Below the pieces are notes generated by a model that had not been told where the DNA came from, made no database searches, and saw only the letters and a list, made by a program, of their open reading frames with translations. Positions 26,121 to 35,309 of a stretch of DNA of 64,000 nucleotides are shown here, piece after piece. Both the position numbers and the translations under genes were made by a program. Origin of the DNA: Gammaproteobacteria bacterium (lineage in GTDB: Bacteria > Pseudomonadota > Gammaproteobacteria > Pseudomonadales > Azotimanducaceae); assembly GCA_028821515.1 (NCBI GenBank), contig JAPPGA010000029.1, positions 1 through 64,000 of the forward strand. The letters run 5' to 3'. Positions within the stretch are counted from its first letter, which is position 1. Every line of letters begins with the position of its first letter.

Positions 26121-27311
26121 CTACACCGTGTTTGACGAAGTTCTCTTGCCAGCGACCATGCTTGCGTCCTTGAGGGCGCGGAGTAGTTGATCCACGTCCG
26201 CGTCCGTATGGGCTGCTGTCAGCGTGATACGCAGTCTTGAAGTGCCTTCGGGCACTGAAGGTGGACGGATGGCCGTGCAGAGGCAGCCGCGTTCCTCGAG
26301 GTCCCGGCTCATGTCCAGACTGGCCTGGGGGTCGCCGACGACCAGGGGCTGGATGGGAGACGCCGACTCGGGCAGCGTGAAACCGAGTTGCGCCGCACCT
26401 GTCCGGAATCGTTCAACCAGTGACACCAGCCGATCTCGCCGCCACGACTCGGCCTTGGCGATGGCGAGACTGGCGAGTGTCGCGACGGCGATCGCGGGTG
26501 GCATGGCCGTCGTGTAGATGTAGTTCCGGGAACGCTGGATGAGCGTCTCGATGAGCGCCTCGTTGCCGGCGACGAACGCGCCGGACGTGCCGAATGCCTT
26601 GCCGAAGGTCCCGACCAGCACCTGTACGTCATCGACGGTGTATCGCGCCGGATCGACGAGGCCGACACCGGTCGCACCATGCACCCCCATCCCGTGCGCG
26701 TCGTCGATCATGACCCAGGCGTCCCGCCGCCGGGCGATGGCGATCAGATCGTCCAGGCGGCAACGGTCCCCGTCCATGCTGAACGTGCCGTCGCTGACGA
26801 CGAGTTTTCGGTTGGCGTCGGTTGCCAGTTGCCGATCAAGATCGTCGTAGTCGAGATGCCCGTACCAGGCGAAACGCGCGCGGCTGATCCATCCCCCATC
26901 CAGCAGGGAGGCGTGATTCAAGCGGTCCTCGCACACCAGGTCGCTGACGGACAGGAGCGCGTTGATGACGCCGACGTTCGCGGCATAGCCGCTGGAGTAG
27001 ACGAGTGCCCGCGGACGCCCGGTGAACTCGGCGAGCGTGGTTTCGAGTTCCTCGTGCGCCTGGGTATGACCACAGACGAGGTGCGATGCGCCGGCGCCCA
27101 CGCCCCAGCGCTCGACAGCCGTCTTGAATGCCTCCGCGACGCGCACGTCGCCGGCCAGACCGAGGTAGTCGTTGCTGCAGAAGTTCAGCAGTTCCCGCCC
27201 GTCAACCCGGATCGCGCGGCCCTGCCGGCTGCTGACGTTTCGGCGCTTCCGGTACATGTTTTGGGCGCGAAGGGTATCGAGCCGTTCCTGGAGGTCGCTG
27301 AAGCGGGGCAT
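26121..27311 (-). CDS. bioF: 8-amino-7-oxononanoate synthase
   Basis: The 396-residue PLP enzyme is complete. It has FCSNDYLGL, SSGYAANVGV, VVSDGTFSMDGD, DDAHGMGVHG and the PLP-lysine motif VGTFGKAFGTSG. It condenses pimeloyl thioester with alanine in biotin synthesis. A glycine C-acetyltransferase of the same fold is less likely, given the N-terminal NDYLGLA pattern. No other bio gene is in the window. The duplicated left copy lacks the first 115 residues. Confidence 0.9.
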   Translation of the reverse strand: MPRFSDLQERLDTLRAQNMYRKRRNVSSRQGRAIRVDGRELLNFCSNDYLGLAGDVRVAEAFKTAVERWGVGAGASHLVCGHTQAHEELETTLAEFTGRPRALVYSSGYAANVGVINALLSVSDLVCEDRLNHASLLDGGWISRARFAWYGHLDYDDLDRQLATDANRKLVVSDGTFSMDGDRCRLDDLIAIARRRDAWVMIDDAHGMGVHGATGVGLVDPARYTVDDVQVLVGTFGKAFGTSGAFVAGNEALIETLIQRSRNYIYTTAMPPAIAVATLASLAIAKAESWRRDRLVSLVERFRTGAAQLGFTLPESASPIQPLVVGDPQASLDMSRDLEERGCLCTAIRPPSVPEGTSRLRITLTAAHTDADVDQLLRALKDASMVAGKRTSSNTV

Positions 27312-27379
27312 TCGATCATAGTGCCCGCGAACACGAGTGGTCGCGGTGCGATTCCACTGTTTGTGGAAGGTTGCGAACG

Positions 27380-27592
27380 TTAGCCAACACGCGAGTAGGG
27401 ATACGCGTTCTTTATGTAGGCGTGCAGGAATCGTCCTTTTGATCCTTCGGCCATCATGCGGTCATACATGTTTTCTGGCACGTTGTAATATTGGTAGAGC
27501 GATCCATCCAAGAACTCGACTTCAAGCGTCTCTGATGCGGCATCGTATCCGACGGAAGCAATGTTTGATGATGAAACGGAATATCTCTGCAT
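27380..27592 (-). CDS. KTSC-domain small protein
   Basis: The 70-residue protein has SSNIASVGYDAASETLEVEF, LYQYYNVPENMYDRMM and a GRFLHAYIKNAYPY ending, the pattern of the KTSC domain (named for K-T-S-C positions in some members). Its function is not established; it occurs near DNA-linked and defence genes. It starts nine bases after the HerA stop on the same strand and is probably co-transcribed with the SIR2-HerA pair. Confidence 0.8.
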   Translation of the reverse strand: MQRYSVSSSNIASVGYDAASETLEVEFLDGSLYQYYNVPENMYDRMMAEGSKGRFLHAYIKNAYPYSRVG

Positions 27593-27601
27593 AATAGGCC
27601 C

Positions 27602-29440
27602 TTAGTCGTCCTCAGACAGATCTTTAACTGACTGGCGGTCAATGCCTAGATCATGCACGACCGCCCGTGGTCGTTGTGAGCGCCATGACGCCACTACGCG
27701 ATCGTAGCCTTCGACTCGCCGGCAAAGTGACCACTGCAAACTGACATCGGGGTCAGCGCTTTGCGGCTGACGATCACTCGGCGGAAGGGTAATGCGGCAG
27801 CGCATAGGAAGCTTGGCTGCTTCACCCATGATGATTGCTTCCCCCGTGCGAAGAACGGGCAGCACGTCGAGAAGCCCTACGAGGCCATCCGGAAGTATGC
27901 CCCTAACGCGCTGCCGGTCGGCAGGGTTCGACAGCCGGAGGGCGAAGAAGGTGCCGCATTGAGAAAGGATGGTTTCATCAACCTCGGAGGGGCGCTGACT
28001 GATAACCATAGCTCCAACGCCGTATTTCCGCCCTTCTTTGGCGATCCGCTGGACCGTCTCCGACGCTAGGCTGTCGGCGTCGCTCGACAAGTATCGGTGA
28101 GCTTCCTCCATGACGACCAGCAACGGCCGGTCAATGCCACCCTCGGACTTCTCGCGACTCCAAAAGAGAGACTCATAGACGACCTTAAGAATTGACCCTA
28201 TTAGTCGTTCGAGCACTGTGCTCGGTACGCCGGAAAGATCAAGTATTGAGATTGGCCTTTTGCCACCTATCCATCCAGCGAGTAAGGCGTCGAGGTCAAG
28301 TTGGGTATGGCCGTTGAGGTCTGGCTCCCAAGGGCCGGGATGGAGCAAGAAGTCATATCTTCGATCCAAGAGACGGGAGCGGAGCAGATTGAGTTGTCGT
28401 CGAATACCGACTGCTTCCGAATTAAGGAAGGGCCCTTTAGCGCCCATCGCGTGCGGCTTGTACCGAGGGGCAGTCAGAGTATCGGGGTCACCCGCATCTT
28501 GTAGTGTGGGTTGATCCCTATCGGGGCCCTCGAACGTCATGACCTCGAAATTAGTGAGGTCGTACCAAAGCTGCTTCAAGCTAAATGGGAGGGGCGTATC
28601 GACGGTGATAGAGCTTTCTGCAACCCCCGCGAACGGTGAGGACGTATGCGATTGGACCTTGAGTTCGAATATTCTGTCGTTGAAAGCAGTTTCTCTCGGT
28701 CCGTCATCCAAACCGCCGGTTAGGAAGTGAAGCAGATCGGATGCACTTAGCGCCCAATAGGGAACAAACAGCTGTTTTTCGTTGGGCTCCGGATCGACGG
28801 AATAGATGGTGGCTACACCGGAGAGCGCGCGGCGGTATTCTCCATGGATGTCAAGCATTAGGATTCTGGCGCTCGGATACGCGGCGTCCTTTGCGTAGTC
28901 GGCAGTGATTGCTTGCAGCAGGCTGGCTATGGTGGTCGATTTCCCGGAGCCGGTTGATCCGAGGACGGCAGAATGGCGCGTTACCAATTCATCTAGGGAG
29001 ACCCTCGCCGGAATGCTCTCGGCGCTTGATAGCGAGCCGACAATGACATGTCCGAACTCCTCGGTGCCGTAGACTCGACCAAGGCCACTCTCCGTCGCAA
29101 TGTGAACACTGTCACCATAGTTGGGGTATTGGCTGATCCCGCGTTCGAAAACACCGCCAATTGCCTCTCCAACAAGTTGAACTTCCATCCAGCGACCGGT
29201 ATCTGGGTCATCCGTGTCCGGCAACTGAGGTGCTGCCTTGGCCCCGACCTCAGAGACGATACCAAACAAGTCCTGATAACCTTGGGGGATGCGGACAAAG
29301 CTGGCGACTTGACCAATACGGTAAGCACGGCCCTCGATGATGGAGAGACCGGACGCCACCGATTGTGCCAGATGGACGCTGACGGACGAACCCGAAACGG
29401 AGGCGACCGTGCCGAGATAGGTCGGATCCCGGCTAATCAT
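27602..29440 (-). CDS. HerA-like hexameric ATPase of a SIR2-HerA defence pair
   Basis: The 612-residue protein has an N-terminal HAS-barrel-like domain (about 1-140), Walker A GSTGSGKS (161-168), Walker B LLVVMEEAHRYL and an arginine-rich C-terminal part, as in HerA/FtsK-type translocases (DUF87). With a SIR2 protein as the upstream gene it matches the known SIR2-HerA antiphage systems, in which HerA assembles with the SIR2 NADase. A 42-base gap separates the two. Base composition looks lower in GC than the flanking housekeeping genes, suggesting transfer. Confidence 0.88.
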   Translation of the reverse strand: MISRDPTYLGTVASVSGSSVSVHLAQSVASGLSIIEGRAYRIGQVASFVRIPQGYQDLFGIVSEVGAKAAPQLPDTDDPDTGRWMEVQLVGEAIGGVFERGISQYPNYGDSVHIATESGLGRVYGTEEFGHVIVGSLSSAESIPARVSLDELVTRHSAVLGSTGSGKSTTIASLLQAITADYAKDAAYPSARILMLDIHGEYRRALSGVATIYSVDPEPNEKQLFVPYWALSASDLLHFLTGGLDDGPRETAFNDRIFELKVQSHTSSPFAGVAESSITVDTPLPFSLKQLWYDLTNFEVMTFEGPDRDQPTLQDAGDPDTLTAPRYKPHAMGAKGPFLNSEAVGIRRQLNLLRSRLLDRRYDFLLHPGPWEPDLNGHTQLDLDALLAGWIGGKRPISILDLSGVPSTVLERLIGSILKVVYESLFWSREKSEGGIDRPLLVVMEEAHRYLSSDADSLASETVQRIAKEGRKYGVGAMVISQRPSEVDETILSQCGTFFALRLSNPADRQRVRGILPDGLVGLLDVLPVLRTGEAIIMGEAAKLPMRCRITLPPSDRQPQSADPDVSLQWSLCRRVEGYDRVVASWRSQRPRAVVHDLGIDRQSVKDLSEDD

Positions 29441-29482
29441 GGACGCTGTCGTTCGAAAGTTCGTTTGCGGCTGTCGTTGGTT

Positions 29483-30748
29483 CTATAGTTCTTCTCCTTC
29501 AAGCGCAGACTCTGGAGGATCGCCCACAGGTCTGAAAGTAGTACCCTGGGCCAGCGCGAAGAATCTAGCAAGCATCGCGAAGTCGCCCAATAGGAACTCT
29601 CCGTTTCCGCTCGCAGGGTCAATTCGCCAGAATGTTGTGCGGATGGCTCCCCAGTCTTCGGTGGGTGGTTGGCCGGGCTGCCACGATCCTCGCACAGCCG
29701 ATATCACGGCAGCGTCCTGTGCATAGACGCTGAGATTCGGCCGACGAAGGGCGAGCTCGGCAGCTGCGTGCTCTTGAGCGAATGATCGGTACTGAAACGC
29801 GAGGACCGCGGTGTGTGTGTTGGCAGCGAGCGACTCGTCTAGAACGGCTGTTATCTGAGCATCCAAGAAAGAGAAACCCACACAGAGGAGAAGGCTGTCC
29901 GGCGTCATCAAGAACGAGCGAAGCCGCTCAAAAAGGGCCGAATAGGGTTGGCGCGTGATCTGGTCGTACTTGAGATGATCGGGATAGATGAGCATGGTGG
30001 CATCGCGGCTACCGGTCCTGATGATCGCAGCATTTGAGAGTTTCCAGCCCAGCGATCCATGAATCTTCCATAGCCGAGACCACCGAGGTGGAAGTACATC
30101 ATCTGAGATGCTAGTCGGATCAAAGAAAGGCCTGTGAGCACCGACGAAACCGTCGAAGTACGGAAGCCGTGCCCGTTCAAACGCTTCTTCCAGGAGGAGG
30201 TCGTAGTTCGGCGTGAATATCTCGATCGGGTGGTCTCGATGTGCGCCGCCGATCCAGGAAACGAGGTCGGTGAAGGCGTTTGGTTCGTCGGGGAGCGGGG
30301 GCGCAACCTTATGCCCAATCTTCCGACAGATGCGGTCTGCCAAGACCTCGTAGCCGGCACCGTTCAGATTGTGGACTTTCGCGTTACCGATCGCTTGCGA
30401 AAGCTGCCGGACCCGGGTCAAGATCATTTCGATGTTGGGATTCTCGCCCAGTTCAGCTGAGAGGATGTCAACAATTGCCCTGTCGTCCGGTTCTAGTTCG
30501 TGGATGACGACATGAGTCAGCCGCTCAACATCGGGGATAAGTGGCTGGCCGTCGGGGTCGAGGTCCCCTTGGGCATTGACTTTGATTGCGACAGGCGCGC
30601 CAGCGCCGATGAGCAATCCGATGCGTTTGCGGCCTTGTGAGAGGATTTGCCGCAACTCGGTCATGTAACGATCAGGGTTGTGGATTGTAGCTTGAGTCAT
30701 GGGAGGGGTCGTTGGCCTAAGCGCCGTATCGTAGAGCCATTTGGACAA
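29483..30748 (-). CDS. SIR2-family NADase of a SIR2-HerA defence pair
   Basis: The 421-residue frame begins with TTG at 30748, with a possible GAGG ribosome site; an ATG at 30700 is an alternative. SIR2 motifs are LLIGAGAPVAIK, the TPNYDLLLEEAFE region and KIHGSLGW with the catalytic His. Defence SIR2 proteins of this size hydrolyse NAD+ on phage infection rather than deacetylating proteins. HerA follows on the same strand. The pair is a recognised antiphage module; activity here is inferred from motifs and pairing. Confidence 0.87.
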   Translation of the reverse strand: MSKWLYDTALRPTTPPMTQATIHNPDRYMTELRQILSQGRKRIGLLIGAGAPVAIKVNAQGDLDPDGQPLIPDVERLTHVVIHELEPDDRAIVDILSAELGENPNIEMILTRVRQLSQAIGNAKVHNLNGAGYEVLADRICRKIGHKVAPPLPDEPNAFTDLVSWIGGAHRDHPIEIFTPNYDLLLEEAFERARLPYFDGFVGAHRPFFDPTSISDDVLPPRWSRLWKIHGSLGWKLSNAAIIRTGSRDATMLIYPDHLKYDQITRQPYSALFERLRSFLMTPDSLLLCVGFSFLDAQITAVLDESLAANTHTAVLAFQYRSFAQEHAAAELALRRPNLSVYAQDAAVISAVRGSWQPGQPPTEDWGAIRTTFWRIDPASGNGEFLLGDFAMLARFFALAQGTTFRPVGDPPESALEGEEL

Positions 30749-31290
30749 CGTTCCTCAACTGAGTCTGTGCGATTGCGTAGTCGGATGTCCGCTCACAAGC
30801 CATGCCAGATCAAAGAGCGGATCATAAGAGTGACCTGCTTCCCGTACTCAAACCTCTGGTTTGTGTCGAATCGTGCCGCACACATAGCCAAGGATAGCTG
30901 AGTACCCCAACTTGTCGGATCGACGTAGGCCGGTCATTTGGAGAAGCGAGTCCATGCTCGGTCGACTTGCTTTCATCGAAGCGGCAGGCTGTCACCTGGC
31001 GATGTTGGTCTGACTCGGTACCGGGATGTTGTGATGTACCCCAGCCCGGGTGGTTTGGCCGACGAACTACGCCGGGTGGATCGAACGGCACCATCCGAGA
31101 TGGACGATCCATCGACTTTCGGATATCCCTGTTGCCGTACGCCAGGTTTCCGCAAGGTGATGTGGCCATCACAAATTTCTCCGACGCCGCCGAATAGGCA
31201 AACCTGCTACGCCAATTGGAGCTTCTGGCGCCGTCTCGCGGGGGCGATTCGCCATCGACCTGGCGTACGCGTTCGACCTACCGTTAACGG
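30749..31290. other. Gene-free stretch upstream of the permease gene
   Basis: About 540 bases between the divergent SIR2 and permease genes contain no convincing gene, RNA or repeat. Short frames on the plus strand between 30967 and 31260 are interrupted by stops and look like either noise or a badly decayed gene. Promoters for the two divergent genes must lie here, but I see no strong consensus. Confidence 0.4.
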
Positions 31291-33138
31291 ATGGTTGTGC
31301 CGCCCTCCGAGACCTTCCGGGAGCATCCTTCAGCGGATGGGCAACACGGCGGCAGGGCTCGGCTCGCCGCGGCATGTCGATTCCTGTCTGCTGTGTGGGA
31401 GGAAGCGAGAGCGGTGTTCAACGCCGTCTTTTCTGCGTTGCTCGCGCTCGGTGCTGTCGTCGGGGCCGGATACCTTACCGGTGTCGCCCGTGCGCCGTTC
31501 GCGCTGACTTCGGATTTCGTGGCGCTGCACATCGCCGACGCGTTCCGGGTGCCGGCGTACGCGATCGCCATCTACTGCGGCGCAGAGATCGCGCAGCGGG
31601 AGGCCGGGGCAACTATCGGGGCGAAGGCTGCCGCGTTATGCGTTGCTCTCGTCGTGGTGTTGACCGTCTTCGGGATCACGGCCACCGGTGTGCAGACGGT
31701 TCGCGGCGAATCCGATATGGACGTTGTTCTCTGTGCGTACGCCACCCATGTCAACTTCGGCTGGCACGTGGTGCTGCTGGGGATGGTGTCCATGGTTCTG
31801 CAGATCAGCCTGCGTGACATGCTCCCGAACTGCGTGGCGGCCGACACGCGGTGGGCTAATCTGTTTTCCGGCAAGCGGTTCGTTATGTCGATCGTTGCAG
31901 CGGTGTTCCTCGCCGCCTGGGTGCTTGACGGTGGGGATGCGCCGTTCGGTCCGGGTTCCGTGCGATATTCTGGGATGAACGGTTACGGTCACCATCCGAA
32001 ACTGTTCTACGTGTCGGGACTGTACTGGACTGCCCTCGTGGGGATCCTCGTGCTCGCGGCGCACGCGCGGTCGCGTCGCGACGAACGGCGACCCGCACGT
32101 GTCGTCAACTTTGGCGTGCCGGCGCTTGCGGTCTGGATCGGCACGGGCTGCTGGATCTACGCAAACGGGATCGACCAGCAGGCGTCGTCCCGGTGGCAGC
32201 AAGACCACCAGCGCGTAGCCGATTCCGGCGTTCCGCACGTCGTGGCATGGGACCTCGAGATCGATATCGATCCGGTCGAGTGTAGCCTCGAAAGCCGGGG
32301 TTCGGCGTTGCTGGCCAACGTTCGGGCCGAACCGATACGCGAACTCACGCTCCTCGCCCCGAGAGGAGCCCACCTCATGAGGATCGACATCCCGAATACG
32401 TCAGCGTTGGAGCGGAACCCTGAGTTCCATCGCTACGCCTTCGCCCGGCCGTTGCGTTCCGGCGAGCGGGTCAGGATGCTGTTCGAACTGGTCTTTCAGG
32501 GACGTGGTCTCGACACTGACGGGAGTGCGTCCCGGCTGGTGCAGAACGGCACGTTCCTCAAAAGCGGAGATGTCGTTCCCTCGTTCGGCCATGACACGGG
32601 ACACGAAGGGGAAAGGGTTCCGGCCACCCGGATCAGGACCGTCATCGGAACCAGCCTGGACCAGGTGGCCATCGGTCCCGGAGTACTGCTGCGCGAGTGG
32701 AAGGAGAACGCGGGACGGTATTTCGAGTATGCCCGAGGTCCGCATGCGTCCCGCGTGGAGGCGCCTGGCGGTCCGGGCCTCGCTTTCTCGATCCACTCCG
32801 GCAGGTATGCGGTTGCACGCCGCCACTTCAACCATATGACGGTCGAGGTCTTCTACCATCCGGGCCACGAGCGCAATATCGACGCGATGTTCCGATGCAT
32901 CGGGAAATCCCTTGCGAGTCGAACCCGGGGGCCGGCGTCCTATCCGGACGCGTTGCTGCGCGTCATCGAGTTCCCTTATGCGGGCGAGACGCGCGTGGCT
33001 CCCGATGCAATCCTGTTCTCAGAGTGGCGTGAATTCGCTTTCGACCTGCGCGGCGGCCGTGGTATCGACGCGCTGTGCGAGAGTGTGGACCGGGCGATCA
33101 CACGCCAGTTGGCGGGTTCCGGCGGCACGGACTCCTAA
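31291..33138 (+). CDS. ABC-permease/M1-aminopeptidase-type membrane protein, truncated before the peptidase site
   Basis: The 615-residue protein has several transmembrane segments (about 40-290), a typical M1-type beta-domain region with DLEIDIDPVECSLESRG, and the run RVIEFPYAGETRVAPDAIL, which in full-length relatives lies just before the HEXXH zinc motif. Here the protein ends about 45 residues later without HEXXH. So it is a shortened form, or the gene has lost its 3' end. The start is uncertain; an internal start near 31414 is possible. An ABC ATPase partner is not found next to it. Confidence 0.6.
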   Translation: MVVPPSETFREHPSADGQHGGRARLAAACRFLSAVWEEARAVFNAVFSALLALGAVVGAGYLTGVARAPFALTSDFVALHIADAFRVPAYAIAIYCGAEIAQREAGATIGAKAAALCVALVVVLTVFGITATGVQTVRGESDMDVVLCAYATHVNFGWHVVLLGMVSMVLQISLRDMLPNCVAADTRWANLFSGKRFVMSIVAAVFLAAWVLDGGDAPFGPGSVRYSGMNGYGHHPKLFYVSGLYWTALVGILVLAAHARSRRDERRPARVVNFGVPALAVWIGTGCWIYANGIDQQASSRWQQDHQRVADSGVPHVVAWDLEIDIDPVECSLESRGSALLANVRAEPIRELTLLAPRGAHLMRIDIPNTSALERNPEFHRYAFARPLRSGERVRMLFELVFQGRGLDTDGSASRLVQNGTFLKSGDVVPSFGHDTGHEGERVPATRIRTVIGTSLDQVAIGPGVLLREWKENAGRYFEYARGPHASRVEAPGGPGLAFSIHSGRYAVARRHFNHMTVEVFYHPGHERNIDAMFRCIGKSLASRTRGPASYPDALLRVIEFPYAGETRVAPDAILFSEWREFAFDLRGGRGIDALCESVDRAITRQLAGSGGTDS

Positions 33139-34142
33139 AGGCTGAACCTGTCGCCGGTGAACGCGGAAAACGTGGCGCGCGCTTCGGGGTGGATGGCGTC
33201 GACCGGGGTGATCGGCGCGATGATGTGCGTGTGAATGCCGGCGTCTGCGTCTTCGCGAATGCCGTCACGCACTTCCTCCGCGCTGCCGATGAGGGCGATC
33301 TCGTTGATCAAGTCCTCGGAGAACGCGGCCGCGGTGCGGGCACGGTCCCGGTTCGCCCAGCCTTCCGTGAGCTCCCGGGCGGCATCTTCGTAGCCCGACC
33401 ATGCGAGGAACCTGTTGTAGGCCGGATTGGCATAGTAGGGGGCGTAGCCGGCGCGGAATCGATCATAGCCTTCCTGCTTGTCGCCGGTGACCAGGACCAC
33501 CTTGCGGTTGACGATCTCGATGTCCTCCCAGTTCTTTCCGGCACGGGCAGCGCCGATCCTGACGTGTTCCATCATCTTCGGCAGCGCCTTCTTCGGCCAC
33601 AGGTTGAACACCACGCCGTCGCCGTACTCTGCCGCCATCTCGATCATCTTCGGCCGGAGCGCCGCCAGGTACAGCGGCGGGGGATTGTCCATGGGCGCCT
33701 GCCGGTAGCCGTTGCTGGCGAGTGTCTCGAGATCGAAATCCGTGCGTTCCCCGGTCAGCATGTGGCGCACGATGATCGCGGTCTCCTTCACGCGCGTGAG
33801 CGGCTTTTCCAGGGGGATTCCGTTGAAGCGGGTCATGATGGCCTCGCTGGACGAGCCAAGACCCATGACGAAGCGTCCGGGGTACACCTGGCCGAGCACG
33901 TTGGCAGTGGCTGCCAGCACGGATGGGGCACGCGTATAGACCGGCGTGACGGCGCATCCGACGCGCATTGTCCTGATGTAGGTGCCAAGCGCCGCCAGCA
34001 TGGTCAGCGAGTCCGGCGATGCCGCATCCGAGAACCAGGCGTCGTGGTAGCCGTTCTCCTCGGCCCATTGCACGAGCTGAATGTTGTCTTCCAGCCGGTT
34101 CGACATGGGCATCGTGATCGCGATGCGCCTGGTAAGTGCCAT
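33135..34142 (-). CDS. LLM-class flavin/F420-dependent oxidoreductase
   Basis: From the ATG at 34142, which has a GGAG ribosome site, the protein has 335 residues with the luciferase-like TIM-barrel opening RRIAITMPMSNRLEDNIQLV and repeated LLM features (GRFVMGLGSSSEAI, PPLYLAALRPKMIEMAAE). Enzymes of this class use FMN or F420. The substrate cannot be read from the sequence. The gene overlaps the permease 3' end by four bases, and its start is divergent from the phosphotransferase. Confidence 0.83.
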   Translation of the reverse strand: MALTRRIAITMPMSNRLEDNIQLVQWAEENGYHDAWFSDAASPDSLTMLAALGTYIRTMRVGCAVTPVYTRAPSVLAATANVLGQVYPGRFVMGLGSSSEAIMTRFNGIPLEKPLTRVKETAIIVRHMLTGERTDFDLETLASNGYRQAPMDNPPPLYLAALRPKMIEMAAEYGDGVVFNLWPKKALPKMMEHVRIGAARAGKNWEDIEIVNRKVVLVTGDKQEGYDRFRAGYAPYYANPAYNRFLAWSGYEDAARELTEGWANRDRARTAAAFSEDLINEIALIGSAEEVRDGIREDADAGIHTHIIAPITPVDAIHPEARATFSAFTGDRFSL

Positions 34143-34240
34143 CGTCCGCTCCGCTACGGGTTCGTTCGCCGCAGCGTCGCATTTTGCGGCGGCTCGGCGC
34201 AACCGTATATCCTTGGCCCTGCCCTCGGCAGGATGCATCC

Positions 34241-35293
34241 ATGAGCGAAGTCGAACTTACGCCGGTGCGGGAAGCGCACCGTTTCGATGAAGGCGCGTTG
34301 CGCGCGTACATGGCCGATCACGTGGATGGGTATGCCGGCGAGCCCCTCGCGGTTCGGCAGTTCGAAGGCGGTCAGAGCAACCCGACGTTCCTGGTCGAGG
34401 CGCCGGGAGGCGAGTACGTCATGCGCAAGCAGCCGCCAGGCGAACTGTTGCCCTCGGCGCACCAGGTGGACCGCGAATACCGGGTGATGGACGCCCTCGG
34501 GGCCACCGATGTACCGGTGCCGAGAATGCACTGCCTGTGCGAGGACGCGAGCGTGATCGGCACCAAGTTTTACGTCATGGAGCATGTCCAGGGCCGGCTG
34601 TGGACGGACAACCTGCTGCCCGCCGTGAGCCGTGAGGAGCGCCGGGAAATCTACCTCGACATGGTTCGCACGCTCGCGCGGCTGCACAGCGTGGACCCGG
34701 CGACGGTGGGCCTTGCCGAGTTCGGCCGGCCGGGCAACTACTTCGCGCGCCAGGTCAACCGTTGGAGCAGGCAGTACATCGCGTCCGAGACGGAGACCAT
34801 AGAAGCGATGAACGCCCTGATCGAGTGGCTGCCCAGGAACCTTCCGGACGACTCGCCGCCGGTCATCGTGCACGGCGACTACCGGCTGGGGAACCTGATC
34901 ATCCACCCCACGGAACCGCGCGTCGCCGCCATCCTCGACTGGGAACTGTCGACCCTTGGCGACGGCATGGCGGACTTGAGCTATTGGTGCCAGGAATTTT
35001 ACGGCGACCCGCAGGGCAAAGGCCTCCCGGGCGCGGATCTCGAAGCATTGAATATCCCGGGCGAGCAGGAAATCGTGGACGCCTATTGCCGGGAAGCGAA
35101 TCGCCCGGCCATCGAGAACTGGCCGTTCTACATCGCGTTCAACATGTTCCGGTCCGCTGGTATCGTGCAGGGGGTCTACAAGCGGGGCCTCGATGGCAAC
35201 GCGAGTTCCGAGCACGCGCTGGAATACGACAAGGCCGCCCGAGAACGCGCCGAGCGCGGGTGGGGGATCGTCCAGGAGATGCTGCGCAGGTAG
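34241..35293 (+). CDS. Phosphotransferase family protein (APH fold, ACAD10-like)
   Basis: From the ATG at 34241 the protein has 350 residues. It shows an APH-type kinase fold: FEGGQSNPTFLVE, VMRKQPPGELL (Lys), the catalytic VIVHGDYRLGNL and the metal-binding AAILDWELSTLGD. Relatives act with acyl-CoA dehydrogenases in hydroxy-acid breakdown or are unassigned small-molecule kinases. It starts about 100 bases from the divergent LLM oxidoreductase. The longer frame from 34136 only adds upstream non-coding sequence. Confidence 0.85.
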   Translation: MSEVELTPVREAHRFDEGALRAYMADHVDGYAGEPLAVRQFEGGQSNPTFLVEAPGGEYVMRKQPPGELLPSAHQVDREYRVMDALGATDVPVPRMHCLCEDASVIGTKFYVMEHVQGRLWTDNLLPAVSREERREIYLDMVRTLARLHSVDPATVGLAEFGRPGNYFARQVNRWSRQYIASETETIEAMNALIEWLPRNLPDDSPPVIVHGDYRLGNLIIHPTEPRVAAILDWELSTLGDGMADLSYWCQEFYGDPQGKGLPGADLEALNIPGEQEIVDAYCREANRPAIENWPFYIAFNMFRSAGIVQGVYKRGLDGNASSEHALEYDKAARERAERGWGIVQEMLRR

Positions 35294-35309
35294 GGGCTGT
35301 GCCCGCAGG

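Larger units (their letters stand above)
13270..26966. repeat. Right, intact unit of the tandem duplication
   Basis: The unit runs from the HEPN gene tail through the effector, AAA, hsdS, hsdM, hsdR, CARF-sigma54, ImmA/IrrE, mtnA and RHH genes to the point in bioF (26966) where the left copy breaks. The left unit ends with the matching bioF sequence at 13269. This is the arrangement left when a HEPN-island-bioF block is duplicated head to tail with breakpoints inside HEPN and bioF. The left copy has since shrunk. Confidence 0.7.

Noticed and set aside
33075-34244. A 389-codon open frame on the plus strand
   Set aside because: It is antisense to the LLM oxidoreductase gene, whose motifs and start are clear; no family features are visible in this frame.
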